This document shows, one piece after another, positions 24,340 to 36,100 of a DNA stretch of 64,000 nt. The notes under the pieces were generated by a model that saw only the letters and a list, made by a program, of their open reading frames with translations, did no database searches and was not told the origin of the DNA. Position numbers and translations under genes: made by a program. The stretch's first letter is position 1. The number at the start of each line of letters is the position of its first letter. Location: assembly GCA_033980235.1 (NCBI GenBank), contig CM067075.1, positions 13,360,716 to 13,424,715 of the forward strand, given 5' to 3'. This stretch comes from Diadema setosum (lineage: Eukaryota > Echinodermata > Echinoidea > Diadematoida > Diadematidae).

Positions 24340-24737
24340 ATTATCAGCTGAGAGCCAAAAGGGCGCTATCGCATTCAAAGATTTGAGCATAGATAAAAAC
24401 TTAACAATCAATTTTCATGAATAAAAAGTTTACTTTTTGCAACAGGGTGTTCCAAACATCGGGTAAGTTAGTGCTTATGTTGAGCGTTATATGATTATTA
24501 TTATTATTATTTGTGGTTTTGAATTTTGACATTTTACTGAAAATGAAAATTATTTAGAATTGACAGTATAATTTAGAGGAACTCAAGCTCTACAACATTG
24601 TACTAATTTGCTGAAAAATGAAAATGATTTAAATTTACAACACAATTTGAAGGAAATCAAGTTTCTCAGCATGATACAAATAACTCCACACACCCCGAAA
24701 TTGCGATAACGCCCTTTTGGTTCTCAGCCGACGATAT
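24340..24737. mobile_element. Short non-autonomous element sharing ends with the 53-63 kb element
   Basis: Left end ATCAGCTGAGAGCCAAAAGG followed by GCGCTATCGCA; right end, reverse complemented, ATATCGTCGGCTGAGAACC then AAAAGGGCGTTATCGCAA. The left copy lacks four bases (GTCG) near its tip. The interior is AT-rich with an ATT run and no ORF. The same terminal word is found in inverted orientation at about 53090 and 63705. Confidence 0.7.
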
Positions 24738-24739
24738 GT

Positions 24740-25945
24740 CGTAATTTAATGCCTTTCCTCTATTGTCCATTCAAACTAAAATTATTGGTATCACTGAGAC
24801 CTAGCTAAATGATAATTCCCCAATATCATGGCACTTTTAATTGTACATTAAGTTTGCTGGTACAGTTGGGAAAAATGCGGGGTGATGTTGGATTATGTAT
24901 ACATTTATATATACAAAGGCATTTTATTATTATGTCAACGGCTTTTTTTATTTTTGATACCAATATTACTGATTTTCAAAAGAGTTTATGTATGGAAACA
25001 AGGGATTGCAATTCCTCTGTTTTTATGTGTTGTGTATAGACCACTAAATAAGTAAATTAATGAATTATGTATATGTTTTGAATAATATAACATTTTGAGT
25101 ATATTAAAAAAAATCACCTCTATATCAGCAAAAAAAAAAGAAGAAGAAGAAAGAAAGTAAACACAATATTTCCCTTACATGTATATGTTTCACAGAAGAT
25201 TTTGGCAAAAAAAAAAAAACAACTTTGTGTCATCAAAGGTTATTTAATTGGATGTAAACCAAATAGGTTAGTACAAAGGTAAATTTTACGAATGAGTAAA
25301 CACATTCGTTTTTGTCTTCTTAAAGGCACAAAATCAAAAATTGCAGAAAATTGCCATTTGACAAAGTGGAAAACTAAAGAGGGAAAATAAGTGCGTTTTT
25401 TGACAACTTAAATTCAGTTGACATAGGGAGAAAGCCGCAAAGGTGATGTAATGGAAAGAATTTCTGTATTTCATTCTTTTAATTCAGGAATTTTCGAATT
25501 CATGAGACAAATTCAAGAACCAAAATGTCATTTTCAAATTTCGTAATTTGAATTAACATTTCAAATTTCCACCATTTTTGCTGGTTTTGCCTCTTCTCTC
25601 AATGCCAATTGAATTTGGATTTGACAGAAGATTCTTCATTTTATTCTTTTTTTTTGCCTTTCTTTATATTTGAGGACTACAAAGACATTATAGATAGCAG
25701 TGGGTGATTTTTGCAAATTAATTTGTGTTTCTTATTGTGTCAAATTTGTCTTTTGTTCTCATTGTTATATGGAAGAGCACATACGCAAAGTGAGAATTTT
25801 ACTTTTGTACCTTGGAAGAGAAAAACGCATGTGTTTACTTATGCGTAAGTTACCTTTTAAACATTGTTAAAGGTTGCCTGTTTTAGAATGACCTACCAGG
25901 TTAATAACCAATTAAATTACCTTTAACACGATATATATATATATA
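24740..25945. other. No gene seen
   Basis: Very AT-rich with A-runs. Chance open frames only. Confidence 0.4.
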
Positions 25946-25947
25946 TA

Positions 25948-26202
25948 TATGAAGAGTTTGTTCGCAAAAACCGATAAGTCCATTTTTGAAGATTTTGAAG
26001 TACGGTCTCTGTCATAAAGTACAAAATAATACCTTTTAAATGATATATTGGTCACTACATATAAATGTAAATTTTTGAAGTTATGATCAAAAGAAGCAAA
26101 AAATTTCTTTTTATTCTCTTTATTTTTCTTGACCTTCAATCGCAAATATCTCCATTTGGCACATATGGACTTATCGGTTTTGCAAACAAACTCTTCATAT
26201 AT
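25948..26202. mobile_element. 255-bp MITE, TATGAAGAGTTTG family, copy 1
   Basis: Left end TATGAAGAGTTTGTTCGCAA then ACCGATAAGTCCA; right end TGGACTTATCGGTTTTGCAA then ACAAACTCTTCATA, a near-perfect inverted pair of about 36 bases. It sits in a TA-rich context. Confidence 0.85.
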
Positions 26203-28530
26203 AACATCAATATTTAGCCAAATATCATATGAGAAGTATGAGCTTGAAAAAGTGTTTACTTTTTTTTTCTGAGTGTGTATATATACATATATATTATACA
26301 TATATATACATATATATATATATATACATATTATGTGTGTGCGTGTGTGCTTGTAGGTGTGTAGGTGTGTCTCATTTTCACAAAAGCCTTGTAAATTCGC
26401 TGAAAATAGGCAAAGTAACAGGGAAAACAGAATACCAATGAATCGGTAATAAATCAGGCTATATGCTAAATGAACACAGCTTCGAGAATATCGGTTTTTG
26501 CATGTGTGATGAAGATTCAGTCAATATTGCCATAGATAAAAAAAAAAATCAAATAAAATTGTGATGTTATAATCCTCAAGGAAACGTGGGCCTTGAAACG
26601 AAAAGTTTAGAAGGTCAAAACACTTACACTTTGACATTCAGAAAGATAGTAATCATAACATTTTGCTCTTTAAACTCTGAGAGTTTTTTGTTCATTTTTT
26701 CTCAAATAACTCGTGCTCATTACAGATTTTTTTCTTGACCTTTTTACTTTCCTAGTATATCAAACATGCACCCCACATACATACATACATACATACATAA
26801 TCACTTTTGTGTGAAAAAAAAAACAAACCACATAGCAAATGCCTAGAGTGGCATGCAAAATGCTCCATCATGCACGAAAATCGTTTTCTTAAGAAACAAC
26901 AAGCTGGTTAATAGTCGCATTCTTTGTCAGCGATCCTAAAATAAAGTCACGATTCAAATGAGACGCAGCAAGTTATCATTAGTATCTTTGATAAAATTGG
27001 TAAGATAAGACTTTTTTTTTTCAAGAATAACTGAGAAATACAGCTGTTGTTGCAATTGCATTTCGTTTATTGAAGGTGTCGGAAATGATTACGCTTCAAC
27101 ATTTACTAATTTCTGAACCATACACACACGCACACATACACAAATACTGCTTCTGTTTTTTCGACGCAAGATAAAATCGAGATGTGATCTAAGTGCAAAA
27201 CTGATAGTCATACATATCATCTGAAGAATACCTCATAAATTTGCAATTTTCAATTTTACACCGTCGATTCAGAAGGAATTGCCAAGGTAGTCTTTTTTTA
27301 TATACAGAAGAGGAATACCGAAATGACTTAACATTCAATAAATCAGAATTAGAAGTAGAAAAAAAAAAGAATCAGAGACGGTTTAGATTTCAGAGCAGGA
27401 ACATACACCTGCTTACTCCTGCTTCAGTGGCTTATTCCAATGTTTCAGAGTGATTTCCCTCGCTATGGTCTACTTCTTTAAAAAAAAAATGTATCATTAT
27501 TTTGTGGCGTTGGTTTAATACTGAAAATAATCATCATATCGGCCACAGTTAATAAAAAAAAAATAAAATTGATCCTCCTTAACAAATTTGATGCCAGGTT
27601 TCCTGAAGATTCAGCGTCTGTGATGGATCAATTTGTAGTTTTCGTGTCATTTAGTCTTGCATCTGTATCTTAGACCCGTCTCTGTATCTGTCCTTTATAT
27701 AGTTTGTGTCGACACTAGAATCCTTCATAACTTCTGATAAAAACCTATTGAAATTAACTAATTTCTATTCTAAATATTGAACATAGGAAGTAAAATTAAA
27801 GCATGCATTCGGAACCACAGAATTGTACATGCACTGCTACTGAGTTTGGTGACTTACTATGCGTATCATTTTGGTATTACGATTTGATTAACATTGCATT
27901 TCGGTCAGTATTCAAACAATGCATGCAAGCCGATGGCCAATAGAATTGACATTTTTATCATTTTCCCGACCCAAAAATAAAAAATCAAAACAAAACAAAA
28001 ACCCTCTTTGTGATATGATTATTACTCTTACCATGAATAATTTGATATACAACTGTATGGGAATACTTTAAAACGCCAGACGGAGCAAAGTTGACAGTCT
28101 TTGTTTAAAAAACATAATGTAAGTATCCACCTACATTCACCCCTATCTTCTTATTTTCATAGATTAAAGCCTCTTTTGTGGTTGCAACATTTTTATTTTA
28201 CACGCCTTCACACCGGAACATATAAGATTTGAAAAAAAAAATACTCTACAATCAGTACAGATACATAAAAATATTCCTTGAGTACATATATACAACCAAT
28301 AGTCATCGAGATTTTCAGTATGTACATAAACAAACAAATATAAAACGTATACCCGCCCCGAGCAGATATTCCCTATTACAGTCAGGTCTGTATCTTAAGC
28401 AGCTGGATAAATCAGATCGAAATCAATATGTCCAAATGTGCTGTTACGTTTATCATTATTTATTTCATCACCAGAACCCTGCTGCATCACCGACATTAGG
28501 ACCTTAAAGGTTTCAAATATATATATATAT
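26203..28530. other. No gene seen
   Basis: AT-rich with (CATA)n at about 26780 and many A-runs. No coding exon recognised. Confidence 0.4.
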
Positions 28531-28534
28531 ATCA

Positions 28535-28880
28535 TGGCCGGCGGAACCGGGGGGGGGGGGGGCGTTTGGGCTCGTCCCCCCCCCCTTTTGTGTACCATAC
28601 AAAGAAATACATAAGGTGTCATCACTTTGGCCCCCCACTTTTTTAACCCCGAAGTACGTAAGTGGCACTAAAGAGAAATAGATAGAGATCTTGAAATGTG
28701 AGTGCGGTAAGGTCATGTTTTTCCGATGAAAAGTCAACTGAAGAAACCAGTAAATGAAAGGGGAGAGATGAGCTGAGGACCTTTTTTTTTTTTTTTTTTT
28801 TTTTCTTGTTAGCTCATGAAACCCGGAGGTGGCCCCCCCCCCCCCCCCCCCACTTTTGAAAATGCTCCGCCGGCCGCCCC
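28535..28880. mobile_element. hAT-like element with CCGGCGG ends and homopolymer tracts
   Basis: Left end CATGGCCGGCGGAACCGGGG; right end CTCCGCCGGCCGCCCCTG. TATATATA lies on both sides, which would fit an 8-bp hAT target duplication but is weak evidence inside a TA-rich tract. The interior holds long G, C and T runs. Confidence 0.6.
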
Positions 28881-29740
28881 TGTATATATAATATCATATA
28901 CATGATAGGCGAAAATCGGCACGCACGTTGGCCATCATGTAATCTCCAAGAATGAACCATTATTTAAGAAAAATGGTCTTTTTCTCTTAATCATGCTAAT
29001 TATGCTAATTTATGCATGTTTTTGTACATCAGATGTTAAGCTCTAAATCCCTATACAGATAAAGCTTGAAATAGGCTAATTTCTGTTTGTAGTATCATTA
29101 TTGAATCAAGGCAAAAAAAAAAATGCGGTATCAAAATTACTTTTTAAAGAACCTTGTAGATGTAGGTGCCGTAGCTCTCCTTTCTCTTCCTACGCCTCTT
29201 CTTTATTGTATTTCTTATCTTATTGTATTTCATTGTGTTTTTTATTTCTTATGTATTTCCTCGTTTTTTAATTTGTCATGTATTTCTTTTGTATTTTTGT
29301 TTTTCCTTATTTCTCTTTAACTAGAATAGTTTATGATAACCAAAGAGGATGTTATCTGAGAAAAAAAAAAAACAGGGACAAAATTGATCTTACACTTTTT
29401 GCAAAACCCATACATTGTACACACAAAAGTCATTGGAAACTGCCATTTTCGGTGACATTGGGTTACAAAGAAGTGCTTATCTCGGCATGCGTACACCCGA
29501 TTTTCACAAATAGTGTCTCAAAATGTGCGCAAGATGTAAAAGAAAAAAGTCTTGAAATTTCACACACACACACAAAAAAAAATCCGCGTTAAAAAAATTA
29601 TCTTGAAAAATGTCGAGGGGGCTGTTGTAGCCCCCTGCCCCGGCTACATAGGGTTAAACTTGTATCGCCACTTAAAAAAAAAAAAAGAAGAAGAAAGAAA
29701 TAGAAAGAAACAAAGGCTAGGCTATACTCTATAGAAATTA
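28881..29740. other. No gene seen; one TTAA-type element end
   Basis: At 29610-29656 a hairpin GGGGGCTGTTGTAGCCCCC is followed by CGGCTACATAGGGTTAA, which resembles the right end of the TTAA element at 47.36 kb. No matching left end was found. ATTAAA on the minus strand (29741-29746) could be the poly(A) signal of the sulfotransferase. Confidence 0.35.
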
Positions 29741-29856
29741 TTTAATCGTAATATCAGTCTTCAGGAGATAAACAGTGGGCTATTGAATCTTCGAATGAGA
29801 TACTAATCATATTTCTTTTTCTTCAGGAGGAGGAGAAAGTAGAAGGAGGACGGTCG

Positions 29857-29966
29857 TTACTCGTATTTAAATGTTAACCCACTCCCGTTGAGTCGACCTT
29901 GCAATTCCCTGTCGAATTGTTCACTTTGTGCCACAGTGAAGCAGTTCTTCCAATCACCAATGTGTC
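29857..29966 (-). CDS. Sulfotransferase last coding exon
   Basis: Acceptor CATTCTGCAG|GAC. Encodes Gly279 to Glu314 and TAA, completing RKGHIGDWK and the KTVE dimer motif. It is 3.67 kb from exon 5, across a repeat-filled intron. Confidence 0.88.
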
Positions 29967-30061
29967 CTGCAGAATGACAGAGGAAAGATCAAAAGCAGAA
30001 ACAAAAATCATGAAAGATTAGTATGCTTCGTGTGTTTCTTAATGCACAATTTCAGGTCTAT

Positions 30062-30136
<75 letters not shown>

Positions 30137-33100
30137 GAAGAGTTTGATCAGAAAACGAGTAAACTCAATTTTTGTTAATATAAGATTTTTTTCTTAGTTT
30201 GATTTGGTTTATTTCGGCATTCAATCAAATACACATTGAATACGAATTTAAGACTAAAACACAAAGAATAACAAGTGCAGTGATGTCAAGTGATAACATA
30301 ACAATACACAAGATTTATAAACATTAAGCAATGGTATTTGTGATTTGAAGTGTTGAAAACAAAGAAAATAATAAGATACTATGGGATACTTTTAATCATA
30401 ACTTCAAGAATATCCCTTCATATGTAACAAGTCAGGTACCATCAGGATCATCGGAAAGGTTTTATCTATAACTATCTGATGGACTTAACCCGGTTTGCGC
30501 AAACTCTTTATTATAATTGAAATGATTAACCTTTATTAAAGAGTTACATACCATGCAAAAAAGTGTGTGTGTGTGTGTGTGTGTGTGTGAGAAGAGTTTG
30601 TATGTGGAATTTGATTTGTGTTGGAATTGGGAACGGTCGTTTTTGATAAAAGAAAAATATTTGGAAAAATGGAATTGGAGGAAGGCTGAAATTGATTAAC
30701 ATCTGATATAATCACAAGTAAGTGAGAACATAATGATAGAGGCTTAAATGTATTTAAGAAAAATGACATCAGGGGGGGGGGGGTGTTTCATCAACATTTG
30801 TCAGCGCTGACAAGTTGTCAGCGCTGACAATCACCATAGTAACAGTCAGTGACCAGAGCATCTCATCCAATCAAAACCAAGGATTTTGCCGAAATTGTCA
30901 GCGCTGACAACTTGTCAGCGCTGACTAACGTTAATGAAACACCCCCTGGATTATTTGCTCCTACTTTTCATTGTATGACCTCGTATTCTCTCCTTTACGT
31001 TTACTTGCGGTTTACCGGTATGTAGATAATTTCTCGCTACGCATTCAGAACATCTCTAAGTGGGATTGACGCACTATACTGCGACTACTTTCTGTTATTA
31101 CTGTTATCATTTCCGTTTTCCATGCGTCTACACCACTGTGTTTTAGAAAGTGGCTTGCCAGGTATTCCAAATTCAAAGCAATAATTAGTGAACTATTTTT
31201 ATTAAACCCTAATCATCTTCCAGTTGTGGTGCAGTATGGTCCTACTATACGTACCACAGCAAAAGGGCTGTTGGTCACTAGTAGGATCACTTCCGACCTT
31301 TTGTTAGAGCAAAAAGTATGCTAGTACGGATCATCTCGTTTTACGAGCAAAAGGTCTGGTAGTAGGATCATTTCTTCTTACGAGCAAAAAGGTCTGGTAG
31401 TAGGATCATTTCTTCTTACAAGCAAACAGATGTGCTGGTAGAATCATCATCATTTTTTTTTTTTTTTTTTTTAATGAGCAGAAAGGTCTAGTAGTAGGAT
31501 CATTACTTTTTACGAATATGTATGCAGATTCATATACCGGGGTCACCGGATATAAAATAGCATATAGAACTACACAATAGACTGAAATCCCGTAGACGCA
31601 TATTGCATATACAGGGCCGTGATTTATACAGAGAATAGGAGCGGGTACCATGAGTGCCCGAATGTATTGTTTTCTTTACGGAGGGTCAAGTCGTAACGAC
31701 CATTCTCCAGAATGACACAGAGGAAATGTCTCTATAGTTATCGAAGTCGTGTGATTGTAATTACCGGTCATCAAGTTTTATACCATTTTGCAAATTCTGG
31801 TTATTCTTTTCCTGGGACGCTACAAAGTCTGAATAGCCGGTCATTAAAAAGATTTTAAAAGAAAGCAATTGTCGTAAAAAGTTGTGCTAATTTTATCAAT
31901 ATGTTTACAATTTGAAATGATAATGACTACTAGTATTGTTGTTGGTATAAGTCAGTAACTATTGTTAACGACTACCAGCCAGTGATAGTTACTGTAACGA
32001 GCCAGGGTTTTATAACCATTTGTGGAAACGTCACTAGTAATCGTAGTCGCGTGATTCAAGTTGCCAGTTATCAAACTTTATATGACTTTTTTTTTCAATG
32101 TGTAATCATTTTTTTCCTTGCGGGTTTATTTAATCTTGATAGCCGGTAATTAAAGAGACTGAACAGAGGATCAAAAACGTATTGTGAAAGGGCGGCTAAC
32201 ATTTAACGATAGGTTTATTGTTTGCAATGTACCTGGTGTAAATGCCATAAGTCATTACTCTTTAAAGTAGGTCATGGAGCTCTGACGGTATTCCAGGCCA
32301 ACGTGACTACATAAGAGAATTAAATCTCCATCATTTTCAACTTACTTTAGTCCAGGTGACCCAAAGCGATTTTGAACTCTGTTGAACAGTCACAGGCGTA
32401 TTTTACCCACACCCCTATGACAAACAAAATTTGTTACATATCTGTTTGTGGTAGAGAGTTTGCATGCTCATGTTCATTTGTTTCGGGGGTTTTGTTTTCT
32501 CGAATTTCTATTCTACGAACCACATGTATTTTCCATTCACATAAACAGTTCAGCAATGGCCTTTTAGCAAATGATACTTTCAACGCTATAGCTTTTCCTG
32601 TATCTCTTTCTCGTATCTGAGTGCACATTCGTTTGCTTAGATTTTGTATACGCACGTATAAAAATACTTTGTTTTGTCCTTCTTTCTTTTAACCCGGGGA
32701 ACTTGCCAATTGCACAAACTTTGTTTTCTGTGAAAGGTACCTCAATACTTCTTACTACCTAATGCTATTCCAACTCGCATTGATTTCATGAAGATCAAAA
32801 TATTTTACTTAATGTCTTTTTTTTCCTTAGTAATGCACATACTTGCATTTACTTCATTGTGCTGCACTAACATGCCATTTTACCGGCATGCCTGTACACA
32901 TCGTCATTGTTATTTGGTAGTTTGTAAAATATATTTGGATATGGAAAATAAATGATTGATATCAAGTATAGTATTGTTTATACCGTGGTGACCACGGCGA
33001 AGCTATGCTACAGAAATACAGACAGAGTACAGAGTACAGAGAGATCGTGCTCCTCAATCCTTGAAAAAAAAAGAAGATATTTTACCCTATACCATGTCTT

Positions 33101-36100
33101 TCTTGATCATATGCGCTTAAATCTGTATCTGCTGGTTTGATATAAGAACCGTCTGAAATATGAGACTACTGAACACTGACGAGGCTGCTTTTTATATAAG
33201 ACTGTATTTTTTTAATGAATATTGCATCACCGTTGATGGTCAATCAAATGCCATAAATCATTAAAAAAATATCAGCAATAAACGGGAAGGACACATAATA
33301 TTTATATCAAATATCTGGGGGTTTTCCCCTCTTTGTTCTCATATATTATGATATATAATCTCATGTACACGTACATGCCGATTGTCTATCATATGCCATA
33401 AATCCTATTTATTAAAGTTCAGCAGTAAAAACCAAGGGAACATATAAATTAACTATTTATCTATATTTTTCTCTCTGTATCACATAAGAATATGGTTATG
33501 TTCATCATCTCCTATATGCTATAAATCATATAAAAAAAATCAACAATAAACAGAAAGGACTCATATAAATTAATTACAGAGTTATTATTTTTCCCATGAA
33601 TATACTTTATACACACGCATATCAATACTCTCACCTTTCCGGTAGAAACTGAGAGTGCCGTAGGCTTTGCCATAGTGGTAGCCATCTTCCAATGTCTCTT
33701 CGAGACGAGTCATCTCCTTTTTCAATCGGTCGATCGAGGTCTTTGAAACGATGTCGTCCAGCACGTCTCCGGGTACCGGATGGTCGATGAAGTTGGCTAC
33801 ACTTGCGACGCACTCTCGCTGTTTCTGCGAAAGCAAAATAGTTTGATAGTAAGACGAATAGCTATACATGAATAAGTAAATAAGTAAATAAAGCAATGAG
33901 CCTAAATATGTGACAGCGCAAGCACATTCCAATATTCATCCGCAGTAGAAATGAAACAATGCGAATGATATTTATATATTTACAAACTGAAGATAAGCAT
34001 AATTTTTGTTCAGTTATACTTATTCGATCGGCCAGTGTTCACTAAGATGTATAGCCTTTGTACTCGTCATGAATAGTCTTTAGAAAAGTGCATGTATCTC
34101 TCATCAAGCGTTGTGCTTGTGTTTTTGGTTTCATTTTTCCTTTGTCTGAAGACATGAGAAAAATTAACAAAATGTGAATTTGGGAAGTGAAATTTTTTAT
34201 TGTTTTGTAATAAAATCGCTAATGTTTATACATTTTAGTACATTTCGAAATATAATCTGTTTATGTATGATTTTCATTTAGTTGTAAACTGTCGAAAAGC
34301 GCTTGGGTGTGAGTGGGTGGTATGTTTGTATAGTATGAAGTTTGATTTGTGTCAGATTAAGATTTTGTTACTGGGCCCCATCGATACAAGCCCTGCTTTA
34401 CAGGGGTCCATGACCTTTCAATATCTTCTATAATATGTACAGTTTGTACACTTGCAAGTGTATACGTATGTTTTTACTGAATGGTTGAATTGAATTGAAT
34501 TGAAACTGAAAAGTCTGATAATACACTAAATTCAAGTTGACAAGTTCAGATGATAAAACGCTTGTCTTGTTTAATAAGGAGGTGTCTTATTGCAGTTGGA
34601 TTCACTTAATCTTTGTATGAAGGGTTGCTGGAATCATTAAAAAAAAAAAAAAATACGCACCAGTTTCATGTCCTCAAACTTCACGAACATGATGTTCTCT
34701 AAGTGTTTGACATTCCAGTACGATAATACATGCTTGTCCCACGCTCCGTAGCAGTCTGTACGAACAAATACAATGAAAGATCAACAGATAAATCAAAAAC
34801 GTTGCAGGAAAAAAAATGTTAAAGACTAACTACACTTTAAGGGTTTTATACATTTATATTCATATACATACATGATTATTTATGGTAACAAATGAAACAA
34901 TTTGAGAGAAATTGATACCATTACATGATATACATGTCATGATGGTGTTCCATATCGGCTATTTGCCTTCAACTCCTAAAACTACTTTAATTTCATATTA
35001 TGTGCAAACGTCATAAACGAATTTTATTTTGATTTTGCTTTCTGTTTTTTATTTTTTTTATTTTTTTTTTCTAAATCGTTGACTACGAGGAGGCTTTCTT
35101 TTTAGGCGTTTCTTGAAAAAAAAAAAAGTGTGATAAAAATCTGTTGCGTTCGGAAGCTTGGAATCTGTAAAATTTCGGGGAAAACGATGATAATCAGGAA
35201 ATCTATATGAAATCATTGATTAGCAAAAAACAGAAAGAATTTGCTACCATGTGCCCTTACTTTCATCGGTGAACACAATGTTTAGAAGTTTTTCCCATGT
35301 GATGAATTCACTCTGCGGGGTAAGACCGACAAACCGGTAGAGAGACGTGAGCACGTCTTTGGGATTCCTCGAACAGTATATGATCTGCGGATTGACAACA
35401 ACGTATGACGAGACCGTCAGAATACATAATATCCACTGAAGAAAAACAAACAAACACAGCATTTTATGAAAGATCAGTGACATGCAGCACGGGATATGTT
35501 TTCCATGAAACATTCATTAACCCGGTGTTTTTGTTTGTTTGTTTGTGTTTTGTTTTTTGTATCGTTCGTGTTTATGCCACATGTAAAAAAAAAAATACTG
35601 TTTGTGATCGTTACAGCAATTTTGAGGTAAGTTGTACGTAGAGAGTGAATGTTACCTTTGCTTTGGCCTCAAATATTCCTGGCGGCAGGAGATGGAGCGG
35701 TAGATGGGAGGTTATTACTCTGGGGGAATCCATTTTCTCCAGTTCGCGATAGAAAGGCCGGAGAGGGGCGCTATACTTGACCGTGTCCTTGCTGCACATG
35801 GCAGCTTCGAGGTGGTGCTTCCTCGTTGCCCGCCGCACGTTCTCCCACACTCCGTCGGCTAGGAGGAGACCCACTGTCTCTGCCATCCAATGAGTGCCTG
35901 GAACAGAAAACCACGAAACTGTTTGCTTCCGAGAAAATATTCGAGATTATAGATCCAACGCAAAGCAAGCTTTCATTGGCAGTGAGCAGTGGGCAGGGAG
36001 TAGAAATTCCATTTCAAATTTATATGCAGCTGTACGCGTGCCTAAAACTCGACGTTTAGTCACATTATGGAAGAAAGAGGGGTCTGTGTCCCATAATGAT

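Noticed and set aside
30772..30947. A CRISPR-like array from repeated GCGCTGACAA words
   Set aside because: The words form a nested palindrome inside one MITE of an animal genome; there are no regular spacers.
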